Position numbers and translations under genes: made by a program. The notes below the pieces were generated by a model. It did no database searches, had not been told where the DNA came from, and was given only the letters and a program-made list of their open reading frames with translations. Shown here piece after piece: positions 16,316 to 25,237 of a stretch of DNA of 64,000 nucleotides; the stretch's first letter is position 1; every line of letters begins with the position of its first letter. Where the stretch lies: positions 1 to 64,000 of the forward strand of contig JABDCT010000002.1 of NCBI GenBank assembly GCA_013287985.1, in the 5' to 3' direction. Origin of the DNA: Chlamydiota bacterium (lineage in GTDB: Bacteria; Chlamydiota; Chlamydiia; Chlamydiales; Rhabdochlamydiaceae).

Positions 16316-17756
16316 ACGTATCTTTGTGCGTAACGAGTTCAACGTAGCGCTGGAAAGTCGCTGGATGGTCAAGGAGTGGATCAAGACTGTGGCCGTTTTT
16401 CGCTTTTTGCTCCATTTCGCTCTGTTTAGCTAGCATGTGTTCTGCGTACATGCTGCAAGAGCTTGCCGCATCAAATAGTTTCTGGTGAGCTTCTGGGCTC
16501 ACGACGGTGTCGGTGTCGGTATTGACTACAAAACTGATGCCGCCTTTTGTTGGAATAGAAGCGAGCTTGCCTGCGGTATTGAAAGAATCTTGTTCGACTC
16601 TAGTGGTGATTTCCTCTTCTTCGGCACGCACATCGTCGACTGCCCAAGCAGCAAGTCTATTGATGGGGAACGACTGTTGAAGCAGAGTATCGTATAACGA
16701 TTCAAAGCTATTGACCGGAACATAGTTGACGTCAGGAGCGACGCGCTTGAGATCGGCAGCAACGGCACCGCCTAGGCAAAAGCCAACAGCCCAAATGTCT
16801 TTAGAGGCGTAGCGCTCTTTAACCATAAGGTGCTCAAACACTCTTCTCACATCCATGTAGTAGCCGCCTTCGCTTGCGACTCCTGTACTTTCGTATGTTC
16901 CGCGCGTATCAAAAATGCATACATCGCCGCGGAGTTGTCCTAGGTGCGTGCCGATCCATTTTCTTTCGAATGCGTAACTTTCAGTAGGCGAGTGGCAGCG
17001 GAGGAAGCACTGGTCTACAGGACGCTTTGCATCTTTATTGTTTTTCCAATGGGCAGTCATTAAGGCGGGGTACTCTAAATCGCCATCCTTAATTGTGATG
17101 ATCTTCCATCCCATATTGCAGATGCGTTCTTTCTCTCCTGTCTGCTTATTCGTCACTTCTTTTGTTAATACTTCTGTGTAGAACTTACTCCACTCAAAAA
17201 CTTTAGCGGGGTTGCCTAATCGAATGATGTCGTATTTAGAATCCGTGCCATTAAACATGCTTCCCAGGCCTGAAGCTTTATAAGTATGGCCTTGATGGTG
17301 ACCGGGAATATGATCGAGACGGATATCTTCGACCCATTCGCCGCCCATTTGTTCAATTTTTGTTTTCAGGTCTTGGCGTTTGAGCGTCATGCCTTTAATT
17401 TCAGAAAGGCCATCATTTGGCTTTAGAGTGAAGCTTGTGGCGCCGATGCCTTCAAGAGTTCTAATAGATTCTTTTAATCGGTTGGGATCAAATGCTGAGC
17501 GCGTATTCGTGTCGCACGGAGTCCATTTGAAGATTTCAATGATGGTGCGTTGCCCACAATTGTTGTATACTCCAAAGCTAAAGATGCCTGTTTCTGAGAA
17601 GTAGCCAATGATCCGTGTAAAAACTTTTTTTATCTTTTCAATTACCCAGGTAACAGGGTAAAAGACATAACTTGCGACTGTATAAGCTGCATCGACGGGA
17701 AAACAGGCGATTTGCCAGCAGCTGGCAGCACAAGTAGGATCATTGTTTGTTGACAC
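16203..17756 (-). CDS. Chlamydial alpha/beta hydrolase, CHLPS/DUF818-like
   Basis: A 517-residue protein beginning with GTG after GAAGAGGTT. Residues 15-55 contain a hydrophobic, membrane-associated segment (PVDAAYTVASYVFYPVTWVI). The central part has a nucleophile elbow GFCLGG with cysteine (C327) in the position usually held by serine, preceded by CIFDTRGTYES, and followed by a late DHPATFQRY block that may supply the histidine. The family is largely restricted to chlamydiae and its substrate is unknown. The tail is a Ser/Thr/Pro-rich low-complexity stretch, and the last 113 bases overlap tyrP on the other strand, so the C-terminus may have been extended into the neighbour. Confidence 0.75.
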   Translation of the reverse strand: MSTNNDPTCAASCWQIACFPVDAAYTVASYVFYPVTWVIEKIKKVFTRIIGYFSETGIFSFGVYNNCGQRTIIEIFKWTPCDTNTRSAFDPNRLKESIRTLEGIGATSFTLKPNDGLSEIKGMTLKRQDLKTKIEQMGGEWVEDIRLDHIPGHHQGHTYKASGLGSMFNGTDSKYDIIRLGNPAKVFEWSKFYTEVLTKEVTNKQTGEKERICNMGWKIITIKDGDLEYPALMTAHWKNNKDAKRPVDQCFLRCHSPTESYAFERKWIGTHLGQLRGDVCIFDTRGTYESTGVASEGGYYMDVRRVFEHLMVKERYASKDIWAVGFCLGGAVAADLKRVAPDVNYVPVNSFESLYDTLLQQSFPINRLAAWAVDDVRAEEEEITTRVEQDSFNTAGKLASIPTKGGISFVVNTDTDTVVSPEAHQKLFDAASSCSMYAEHMLAKQSEMEQKAKNGHSLDPLLDHPATFQRYVELVTHKDTFIARAKRSPQSQPSTPVGTPSRANSLASLSRSSTTVQ

Positions 17757-17801
17757 GGTAACCTCTTCAAAAGATTAGATTTATAGTAAATAACTACAAC
17801 T

Positions 17802-18482
17802 ATGATAGTGAAAAAAGACAGAAATTGTCAAGTTAAAGATTATATTTCCAAGAAATTCTGCATAGAATCAGATGAATTAGTCTACATTCGAGAAAATTCT
17901 TTAATAGAGGGCCTGCGCCCTATCGCCGTACCCGCGCATGTGGGCAAAATGCTCTATCTTTTAGCGCGGATGCAGAATGCAAAAAAAATTCTTGAAATCG
18001 GTACATTAGGCGGTTACAGCACTATCTGGCTTGCACGCGCTCTTGTTCCAGGAGGTAAAATAATTTCTTTAGAGCTAGAGGAGCCTATTGTTGCTCTTGC
18101 TCGCCAGCACATTGCGCATGCGAAGATGGAAGATAGAATCGAAGTGCGGCAAGGCGATGCGGCTACGCTTATGCGAGAGATGATTGCGTCAAAAGAAGAG
18201 TCATTCGATCTGATTTTCATCGATGCGGACAAACAGAACTATCCTACCTATTTAACTCTTGCGCTCGAGCTATCTAGATCGGGGACTCTGATCCTGACAG
18301 ACAACTTAATTCCTAAGCGCGATGAGATCGGCCCCCATGATCCGCAAGACAATGAAGCAGAGGGAATCTATGCGTGTAATGACATGCTTGCTTCCGATCC
18401 GCGCCTTGAATCGATGCTTTTTACTACGATTGTCGGCGACCACGGCAGGGTCGATGCGCTCGGTGTTGCAATAGTTCTATAA
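17802..18482 (+). CDS. SAM-dependent O-methyltransferase
   Basis: A 226-residue class I methyltransferase of the caffeoyl-CoA/catechol O-methyltransferase type. The SAM site shows ILEIGTLGGYSTIWLA, acidic ISLELEE, QGDAATLMRE, and the metal-binding FIDADKQNYPTY with a following TDNLI. Length is normal. It starts 45 bases after the divergent hydrolase start. The acceptor is unknown; small hydroxylated aromatics are the usual substrates of the family. No hydrophobic leader is seen, unlike the methyltransferases at 40.6 and 42.8 kb. Confidence 0.9.
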   Translation: MIVKKDRNCQVKDYISKKFCIESDELVYIRENSLIEGLRPIAVPAHVGKMLYLLARMQNAKKILEIGTLGGYSTIWLARALVPGGKIISLELEEPIVALARQHIAHAKMEDRIEVRQGDAATLMREMIASKEESFDLIFIDADKQNYPTYLTLALELSRSGTLILTDNLIPKRDEIGPHDPQDNEAEGIYACNDMLASDPRLESMLFTTIVGDHGRVDALGVAIVL

Positions 18483-18544
18483 TTAAATTGTGGCCTAACA
18501 TATTTTAGTAGGTATGTACTATTAGCTCTACTTAGGGATATAGC

Positions 18545-19780
18545 ATGATGCGAGCACTTCTTGTGCTCTATATGGTCATAGTCCTCAAATTTGGTGAGGC
18601 GTTTGGAACTAGCCGGTATGCCGACTACTATGGGCTTATCGAGCTGGGAGCAGTCCTCGGAGCGCTCTTTGCGGATCGACTCTTAGGCCTGAAGCGCGCC
18701 ATCCTATTGGGCGGCTGGTTTATGGGAAGCGGACATCTTCTGCTGGCCCTCGACTATTCATTTGTTGGCCTAGCCCTAGTTGTCGTCGGTTCTAGTCTCT
18801 TTGCCGCTAATATCATTCAGCTCTCTGAAAATGGCCAGAAAGGCCCCACCTCGATCTATCTTCTGCTTAATGCCGGCGGATTCATCGTCACGCCCTTCTG
18901 TGCGCTTTTTGCGCAGCACGGCTGGCATATAGGTTTCTGGATCGCTGCAGGAGGCACTCTCATTGCAAACGTGCTGCTGCACCGTTTTGGATCTTTTCCC
19001 GAAACGCCGCGCCGCGTCTCTCTCTCTAAAGCAGCTCTTTTCATCTCCGCGGCTATAGTTGTTGTCGCAATCGGGATGGTGCGCACCGATCTCTCTCTCG
19101 CTCTGCTTCCCTGGATAGAGCTCGCTGTTTTTGGATATATCGCCTACTGCCTTCTGAACGAGGGAATTCTCACTATCAAGCAGCTGAGCGCACTCGGAAT
19201 TTATTTAGTTGGACTTACACTTTTTTACACAATTGAAGAGCAGGTGGGAAACAGTGCCTATGCACTTGCCGATGAAATACAGGCAAGCCGCGGCTTGACG
19301 CTTGCGCCCACACTCATCGCAGCGATGAACCCGCTGATGATTTTGCTCTTCGAGGGACCTATCGACGGCGTCTGCCGCAAGCGTAAACAGCCCTGGCTGC
19401 GTGTAGCGCTGCCCTTTGCGATCGGCTCGATCTGCTTCCTCCTCTTGTCACTAGGCGGCAACTCGCTCTGGATGGCCGGGCTTGTGGCTTCTAGCATTAC
19501 TCTAGGAGAGCTGATCATTGGATCTGCTGTCTACGACACGTGCATTGAGATCTCTCACCGGGGGAAATCCAAGGCGATAGGCCTCGTTTCCATCGTCTTT
19601 GCTCTTGCCACATCCGTCGGCAGTAGATTCTGCAAAACTGCGGCTCATGGCTTTACATTTCAAGCCCATGATCTTGCTCTGCTTCTCGCTGCTGTGGGGA
19701 TTGTTTTAAGCGTTGGATTATTAATTCTCCACTTGAACAAAATGCCTGCTATTTTATATAATACTTTGCATAGGAGGTAA
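18545..19780 (+). CDS. POT-like transporter lacking its first N-terminal segment
   Basis: A 411-residue polytopic membrane protein related to the gene at 21071: MRALLVLYMV at its start matches residues 29-38 there, and EEQVGN matches EEQIGS. The first 28 residues of the family, including the ExxER region of helix 1, are absent here. The frame upstream has a stop at 18533, and I find no matching N-terminal sequence in the 60 bases before the start. Either translation begins inside helix 1 or the gene is 5'-truncated. POT proteins import di- and tripeptides with protons. The last three quarters of the fold look intact. Codon use is like the neighbours. Confidence 0.7.
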   Translation: MMRALLVLYMVIVLKFGEAFGTSRYADYYGLIELGAVLGALFADRLLGLKRAILLGGWFMGSGHLLLALDYSFVGLALVVVGSSLFAANIIQLSENGQKGPTSIYLLLNAGGFIVTPFCALFAQHGWHIGFWIAAGGTLIANVLLHRFGSFPETPRRVSLSKAALFISAAIVVVAIGMVRTDLSLALLPWIELAVFGYIAYCLLNEGILTIKQLSALGIYLVGLTLFYTIEEQVGNSAYALADEIQASRGLTLAPTLIAAMNPLMILLFEGPIDGVCRKRKQPWLRVALPFAIGSICFLLLSLGGNSLWMAGLVASSITLGELIIGSAVYDTCIEISHRGKSKAIGLVSIVFALATSVGSRFCKTAAHGFTFQAHDLALLLAAVGIVLSVGLLILHLNKMPAILYNTLHRR

Positions 19781-19958
19781 ACTATGCAACAGCATCTAGT
19801 CTGTCACATCCAAAAGCATTCTTTTTACTCCTTCTTTTCTTATTTTTGGCTTTAAGCCAAGAGATACGTATTTTCCAACCCAGATCCTATTTAACTAACT
19901 GAACCAAAACAAGTCATTAGGACTTTTTTCGTGAAGAAATTTTAATTAAGGGAGACTT

Positions 19959-21074
19959 ATGTCTACGCAAATTTCCCTTGCAGGTGCGCTTTTGCCTGCA
20001 GGGCTCTATAAAGCACTCGAGCCAAAATTGGAAGATACGCTCTTTCCTCAGAAGGCAATTGAAAGAGCGGAAGATCGCATGCGCGCCTCGGCGCAGCTCA
20101 TCATTAATCTGGTTTTAGAAACAGCGAAAGTGTTCGAAACCGGACAGCTCAAGAAGGAATCAGACCCCAATCCAGGAGATGGAGGGTGTCAGCTCCGCGC
20201 TGTCATTCAATACGGGCATTACTATTCGCCGGCTGTTAGAACAGAAGCATTGGCGCTTAAAAAAGAGGCCGAAGCGGCAAAAAAGGCGCTGCAGCAGCGC
20301 AATCAAAAACCGGGTAATGAGAGTAGCACTGCATTCTTCAATAGATGCATTGAAACGCTTGTTGTTTCTCCGGAGATGCTCTACCAACTGCGCTGCCATC
20401 TGCTCACTGTGACCAAGGTCAAGGATCATATCACAGAAGATGGCGTGCTCGTGACGAAGACAGACTTTGGTCGTTTGGTCGTGCTTTCTCCAAAAGCCGA
20501 TAAAATCGATGATATATCCCGTCCCTTCCGCAAGGCGATTGTCGATAATGCTGCAATCGATCTTGCAAGAGAGTCGATTGCACGTCTCAACATCCCTAAG
20601 GAGCTTATCATGGGAACAAAGCCGATTGCTTGTCTTTTACCCAGCATGAAGGCGTGCTTAAAGATGTTAAAGGAGGCAAATGCTCCTGTCGTCTTCAAAT
20701 CGATTGTGAAAGAGGGTAAACCATTTTACTTGCATTTTGCTGCAACCCAGGGGAAATTGGTGAGAGTGCCTGCGGGTAAACTCGATCCAAGTGCTGCTCT
20801 GATTGTAGTGGAGGGGGTGACCAAGCTCAAAGAAGAGGAGCTTGCCAAGTTAATCGACGAGGCTGGTTTCGAGGAGCTCTTGCTCGCGTGTTCAGCATCT
20901 GAAGCTCCATTCAATGGAAAGACGACTCTGGATGATGTGAAGGTTCCAGAGGTGCGCAAAGAAATTGAGGCATACCGGCAGTTCGCAGAGAAGCTGGGGT
21001 GCGCTAAAGATAAAAATCCGGTTGTCTATATCGACCACGTGTTTTGTAATACAGTAAAGGCTGAAGCAATATGA
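19959..21074 (+). CDS. Hypothetical protein between the two POT genes
   Basis: A 371-residue soluble, lysine/glutamate-rich protein starting seven bases after a GGGAG site, with no signal peptide. Residues around 68-90 read NPGDGGCQLRAVIQYG. This faintly resembles the nucleophile motif of OTU proteases, but no matching C-terminal histidine block is evident, so I do not assign that function. Its stop overlaps the start of the next POT gene (ATGA), which means the two are translated together. The preceding 178 bases contain no gene. A host-directed or carrier-partner role is possible but unproven. Confidence 0.7.
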   Translation: MSTQISLAGALLPAGLYKALEPKLEDTLFPQKAIERAEDRMRASAQLIINLVLETAKVFETGQLKKESDPNPGDGGCQLRAVIQYGHYYSPAVRTEALALKKEAEAAKKALQQRNQKPGNESSTAFFNRCIETLVVSPEMLYQLRCHLLTVTKVKDHITEDGVLVTKTDFGRLVVLSPKADKIDDISRPFRKAIVDNAAIDLARESIARLNIPKELIMGTKPIACLLPSMKACLKMLKEANAPVVFKSIVKEGKPFYLHFAATQGKLVRVPAGKLDPSAALIVVEGVTKLKEEELAKLIDEAGFEELLLACSASEAPFNGKTTLDDVKVPEVRKEIEAYRQFAEKLGCAKDKNPVVYIDHVFCNTVKAEAI

Positions 21075-22408
21075 TTCTCAAAGAACTTTTTCAACAACCT
21101 AAAGCGGTTTTCATGCTCATCTGTGTGCAGATGTGGAACCGCTTTAGCCATTATGGCATGCGCGCCCTTCTTGTCCTCTACATGGTCAAGATGCTCGGAC
21201 TTGGTGCACCGGCTGCGCTGGGTATCTACGCGGTCTATTGCGGCCTCGTGGAGCTCGGCGGCATTTTTGGCGCGCTGCTGGCGCGTCGCGTCTTAGGACT
21301 CAGGCGCGCTGTCATGACAGGTGGGTGGTTGATTGGTATCGGGCATCTGCTGCTCGCTGCGCAAGAGATCTGGGTGATTCCTTATGGGTTTTTCATCGCG
21401 CTTGGTTTTGTGGTAGTGGGCTCAAGCCTCTACTCGACGAATTTAAGTGCGCTGATCGGCTCGTGCTATGAGCTGGAGGATCCGCGCCGTGAGCAGGGCT
21501 TTACGCTCTTCTACATGGGGATCAATGCAGGGGCGTTTGTTGCGACTCTGCTCTGCGGCTTCTTGGCAGAGACCTATGGCTGGCAGTGGGGCTTCGGGGT
21601 TGCGGCAATCGGCATGCTGATCGCCAACTTGACCATCTGGGGATTTCGCCGTCTGTTAAATGGCAGAGGCGAGGCGCCTGCTTTAATAGAAAAGCGTGAT
21701 AAAATGCTTGTTGTGCCTGCTCTTGCAGGCGCTTTGGGCGTTGCATCACTAGCAATGGGCATGCAGCACATTTTCAGCCCGCTTTTGCCCTATTTGGCAG
21801 CGGCGGCGCTAGTGCTGCTCGGTATTCACCTCTGGCGCACGCAAGTGGCAGGAAGAGCTCTGCTTAAACGCCTCTTTCTTGCGCTCGGAGGACTGACGCT
21901 CTTTTTTACAGCCGAAGAACAGATCGGCTCGTCGCTGCTGCTCTTTACGCAGCAGACGGCGATTTTGGCGATGAATCCTCTCGTGATCATTCTGGGTGGA
22001 GCGCTTGCTACTCTCATTCTGCGCAAGGTGGCATCGCCCGCTTTGAAAAGCCTCCTGCCCTTTATTTTGGGGGCGGTGGCGTTCGCTGTGATAGGTGTCA
22101 TTCCCGGAGTGGGAACGTCGATAGCTGTTGTGGGGATGATCTCGTTTGCCGAACTTTTAATCGGGCCAACGGTCTATAGCCAATGTTCTAAGGCGACCGA
22201 TGCGCTGAAGGATCCGAAAGTGATGGCGCTGGTGCCGCTCGGCTTTGCTTTGGCCGCTTCGCTCGCAGGACCTGTGAGCAAAGCGGTGGTCGCCAACTAT
22301 GCGCTCGGATTTAGTGGGATTGGAGCGGGGCTTCTTCTTGGAGGCCTTCTTCTTTCCTACTTTCTGCGAGAGCGAGGTAGAGATCAACCCGTGCATTCTC
22401 TGGATTGA
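21071..22408 (+). CDS. POT/PTR-type transporter with altered ExxER motif
   Basis: A 445-residue, about 12-helix carrier of the proton-dependent oligopeptide transporter type. Helix 1 reads QMWNRFSHYGMRALLVLYM, where the family normally has ExxERFxxYG; both glutamates are replaced (Q and N). Helix 7 retains FFTAEEQIGSSL and helix 8 AILAMNPLVIIL. The changed motif implies altered proton coupling or substrate. The start overlaps the stop of the hypothetical gene at 19959, and the last 98 bases overlap the convergent GyrI-like gene. It is a paralogue of the gene at 18545. Confidence 0.82.
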   Translation: MILKELFQQPKAVFMLICVQMWNRFSHYGMRALLVLYMVKMLGLGAPAALGIYAVYCGLVELGGIFGALLARRVLGLRRAVMTGGWLIGIGHLLLAAQEIWVIPYGFFIALGFVVVGSSLYSTNLSALIGSCYELEDPRREQGFTLFYMGINAGAFVATLLCGFLAETYGWQWGFGVAAIGMLIANLTIWGFRRLLNGRGEAPALIEKRDKMLVVPALAGALGVASLAMGMQHIFSPLLPYLAAAALVLLGIHLWRTQVAGRALLKRLFLALGGLTLFFTAEEQIGSSLLLFTQQTAILAMNPLVIILGGALATLILRKVASPALKSLLPFILGAVAFAVIGVIPGVGTSIAVVGMISFAELLIGPTVYSQCSKATDALKDPKVMALVPLGFALAASLAGPVSKAVVANYALGFSGIGAGLLLGGLLLSYFLRERGRDQPVHSLD

Positions 22409-22814
22409 GGTCTGCGGGATAGACCTCGAGGTCAGCTGTGTAGCTGCGATCGGGGGGAAACATGCGGATCGTGTCCCAGGTTTGGGCCAAGCGATCGGGA
22501 AATTTCCCCACGATCTCGTAGTGCGCATAGCGCCTTTTCGGGAGAGTCACGCTCACCATGCCCTTGGGCACGGAGACAGCAAAGACCAGGCAGCCTAGGA
22601 TATAGGTGTAGGGCTGTGAATAGTCGCCCTCGTAGTCGGTGTAAACAGCTACGGGGTAGCGATAAATTTTGTTGGGGATCTTTTCGATGATCCCCTCTTT
22701 GTGGAAGCGCTCCCAGTGAGCGGGGATCTCCGCTTGTTCGCGACCATCTTGCATGGTGGTGCGCAGGGCAATGCCCACGACTTTAAGCGGTCCAAATTGT
22801 TGTTCAATGCTCAT
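22311..22814 (-). CDS. GyrI-like small-molecule-binding domain protein
   Basis: A 167-residue stand-alone domain of the AraC effector-binding/GyrI-like type, recognised by the pattern GPLKVVGIALRT near the start, a central AVYTDYEGDYSQPYTYILG and a late DLEVYPADLNPENARVDLYL. Such domains bind hydrophobic drugs or metabolites. The start overlaps the stop of the MFS gene upstream (ATGA at 22811-22814), so the pair may couple efflux and ligand sensing or sequestration. The 3' end overlaps the POT gene on the other strand by 98 bases. Confidence 0.78.
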   Translation of the reverse strand: MSIEQQFGPLKVVGIALRTTMQDGREQAEIPAHWERFHKEGIIEKIPNKIYRYPVAVYTDYEGDYSQPYTYILGCLVFAVSVPKGMVSVTLPKRRYAHYEIVGKFPDRLAQTWDTIRMFPPDRSYTADLEVYPADLNPENARVDLYLALAESRKEEGLQEEAPLQSH

Positions 22815-24013
22815 ATCGACTGACTCCTTGTACGATATTGATAGAGGAGAACGGTCGCTGCAGCGCAGAGTGCAGCGCTGACGAGCATGACCCCCATCGA
22901 TCCAAATGGCAGCGCGATCAGGCTGCCGATAAAGGGCACGATACAGCCGCGCACCCCAACAGCTAAGAGATTCGTTTCGCTAAAAGCCAGGCTGCGTCCT
23001 TCGCGCGCAAAGGCGACAGGCGCCATGTGCCAGCTCAGCTCGCTGCCCGCCTGCATAAAGCCGTAGGCGAGGTAGGCGACAAAGACGAAAAGCGGGCTGA
23101 TGCCAGCGGCAAAGAGCAGCAGAGGAAAGAGCACGGCGAGCAGAGTGACGAGCGCGCTGAATGTGAAGAGATTGATCTTTTTGAAAAGCGAGGACCAGAA
23201 GGGAGAGGAGAGCGAATAGGCGATGCCTTTGCAGACGACAAGAGCAAGGCTCATTTCCGTATAAGAGAGCTTGAGTTCGTCGACGAAAAACGCAGGCAAG
23301 ACGGGCTGGATGATCATCAGTCCGGCTCCGCCGATCATAAAGCCGGCTAAATAGCGCAGGAAGGTGGGCTGAGTGCGGAGGAGTTCAAGAGCGCGCTTCC
23401 ACGGTAGAAGCAGATTTTTTGTAGGCGTGGGAATGGCTTCGCCCTCAGGTGTGGGGATGCGCATAAGGAAAAAAGTAGAAAGCATGCCTAAAAAGGCGGA
23501 GATCACAAAGAGCAGCTTCCACATGTGCGAGTCGATGTCGAGGATGATGCCGAGAAAGAGGGGAAGGATCGTCATGCCGATGTATTCAATCGCATTGCCG
23601 AGCGCGACCACCTTGGACTGCGCTTCACCGACAATGTGCGATTTGAATATCTCCATCCAGGCGGGCATTGCTCCGCGGCTTAAGGTCATGTAGAGGGTAA
23701 ATCCGAGAAGAATGAACCATGGCGAATCGGTCAAGAAGAGGAAGAGGAAAGGGAGGAAGCGCAGAATGTTGGTGAGGACGAGGTTGGGGACTAATAATTT
23801 TTCTGTGCGGCAGAAGTAGCAGCTCCAGTAGGTAGCGAGAAGAGCGCTTATGGGTTTTAGGGCAATGGCGAGTGTGATGATGAGGGGAGATGCGTGCAGT
23901 TCTTTATAAAGCAGAATAGGGAGGGTGCTGAGCATCGCCCAAAAGGGAGTGCCCAGGATCCTCGACCAGATGAATGCACTGGTTGTGTGCTTGCTCTTCG
24001 TTGAAGAAGACAT
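22811..24013 (-). CDS. MFS transporter
   Basis: A 400-residue major-facilitator protein with about 12 membrane helices and a soluble N-terminal stub (MSSSTKSKHTTS). No substrate motif is recognised. The loop after helix 2 (CRTEKLLVP) is a weak version of the MFS A-motif. It is translationally coupled to the GyrI-like gene downstream, which suggests export of small hydrophobic compounds, but sugar or amino acid transport cannot be excluded. It follows a second MFS gene in the same direction after 39 bases. Confidence 0.82.
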   Translation of the reverse strand: MSSSTKSKHTTSAFIWSRILGTPFWAMLSTLPILLYKELHASPLIITLAIALKPISALLATYWSCYFCRTEKLLVPNLVLTNILRFLPFLFLFLTDSPWFILLGFTLYMTLSRGAMPAWMEIFKSHIVGEAQSKVVALGNAIEYIGMTILPLFLGIILDIDSHMWKLLFVISAFLGMLSTFFLMRIPTPEGEAIPTPTKNLLLPWKRALELLRTQPTFLRYLAGFMIGGAGLMIIQPVLPAFFVDELKLSYTEMSLALVVCKGIAYSLSSPFWSSLFKKINLFTFSALVTLLAVLFPLLLFAAGISPLFVFVAYLAYGFMQAGSELSWHMAPVAFAREGRSLAFSETNLLAVGVRGCIVPFIGSLIALPFGSMGVMLVSAALCAAATVLLYQYRTRSQSI

Positions 24014-24052
24014 GGGGCTATAATACCATGAAAAGGGCCAACCGAGGTAGTT

Positions 24053-25207
24053 TTAATTTTTTGCTTTGATAGAGAGAAACAAAGGGATGGAGATGAGCTG
24101 CATAACGAGTGAAAAAACTACTAGATAGATGAGGGAGATATCGTAAAAAAGTCCCTTGATAGCGCTTCCGGCGGCCCAGAATACTCCAAAAACCAAGTTG
24201 AGCATCCCATACCCCGCGCCGCGTTTTTGTGGGGGGACGAACGTGGCAACGGCCGCGCGCATGATCGACTCCTGCGCCCCCATGCTAATGCCCCATAGAA
24301 TCATGCCGACGAGCACGGCCGTGAAGCTTCCCAAGAAGACAAGGGGGGCAAAAAGCGAAGTGATGGCGGTAACCAGTGCTAAAACAGATAAGCCTTTCAG
24401 ATCGAAGAGTCTTCCCATGATAAGAGCAGCTAACCCATCGACTGCCATGGCAATAGCGTAGAGGAAAGGAATCCACGCCGGCGAAACAGTCGCAGCCTTC
24501 TGGAAGTGGTAGGCGATCAGCGCAAAATCCACAAATCCTGCACCGACAAACCCGACAGCGAGAAGATAGATCCAGAAAGTCCTGGAAAAACCTGTAGTAT
24601 GCAGTGAGGGAGTGGCGACTTCGAGCATTTGGGGCTTCGGAAAGGAGATGCGCGCCAAAACAAGAGTGAGAATGGAAAGTAGCGCAGGAATGAGCAAGAC
24701 GGCAAAACCAAACCTGTAACTTTCGTGCAAGTAGAGAAGAACCGCAAGCGCTAGCGGGCCGATGACGGCGCCGATCTGGTCGAGCGCTTCGTGCAGGCCA
24801 AAGCCCCATCCTCTACCCGTGTGTTTAGTGGCGTACGAGAGCATCGCATCGCGCGCAGGAGTACGGATCGCTTTGCCCAGGCGTTCTAAGATGATCAGCA
24901 TGGCTGCCATTTGCCAGCTCCCTGCAAGAGCAAGCAGGGGTACTGCGGCGAGATTGATGATATAGCCGATGAAGGTCAGCAGCCAGTAGCGCTGGGTTTT
25001 ATCGCTGAGGTAGCCCGAAATACCGCGGATACCGTAGCCAATGAGTTCGCCGAGCCCGACGATGATGCCAACCGCAGCTCCGCTTGCGCCGAGGAGTGAA
25101 AGGTAGGGGCCTGAGATACTGCGCGCTCCTTCATAGGTCATATCGGCGAAGAGGCTGACGATGCCAAGTAGAACGATAAATCGAAGAGCGAGCTGTCTTA
25201 ATTTCAT
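24053..25207 (-). CDS. MFS transporter
   Basis: A 384-residue major-facilitator protein. Helix 1 contains SLFADMTYEGARSISGPYL, a wording seen in a widespread but poorly characterised bacterial MFS group, followed by LSDKTQRYW in the loop between helices 2 and 3 and LGKAIRTPARDAMLS around helices 4-5. It heads the leftward unit with the next MFS and the GyrI-like gene. The intergenic gap to the divergent pentapeptide gene is only 30 bases. The substrate is unknown. Confidence 0.84.
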   Translation of the reverse strand: MKLRQLALRFIVLLGIVSLFADMTYEGARSISGPYLSLLGASGAAVGIIVGLGELIGYGIRGISGYLSDKTQRYWLLTFIGYIINLAAVPLLALAGSWQMAAMLIILERLGKAIRTPARDAMLSYATKHTGRGWGFGLHEALDQIGAVIGPLALAVLLYLHESYRFGFAVLLIPALLSILTLVLARISFPKPQMLEVATPSLHTTGFSRTFWIYLLAVGFVGAGFVDFALIAYHFQKAATVSPAWIPFLYAIAMAVDGLAALIMGRLFDLKGLSVLALVTAITSLFAPLVFLGSFTAVLVGMILWGISMGAQESIMRAAVATFVPPQKRGAGYGMLNLVFGVFWAAGSAIKGLFYDISLIYLVVFSLVMQLISIPLFLSIKAKN

Positions 25208-25237
25208 TAATTTGGGTTATAATGCGAATAGTAAATA

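Noticed and set aside
19840-19870. Palindrome TTGGCTTTAAGCCAA as a terminator after the first POT gene
   Set aside because: No T-run follows on the plus strand, so termination cannot be supported.
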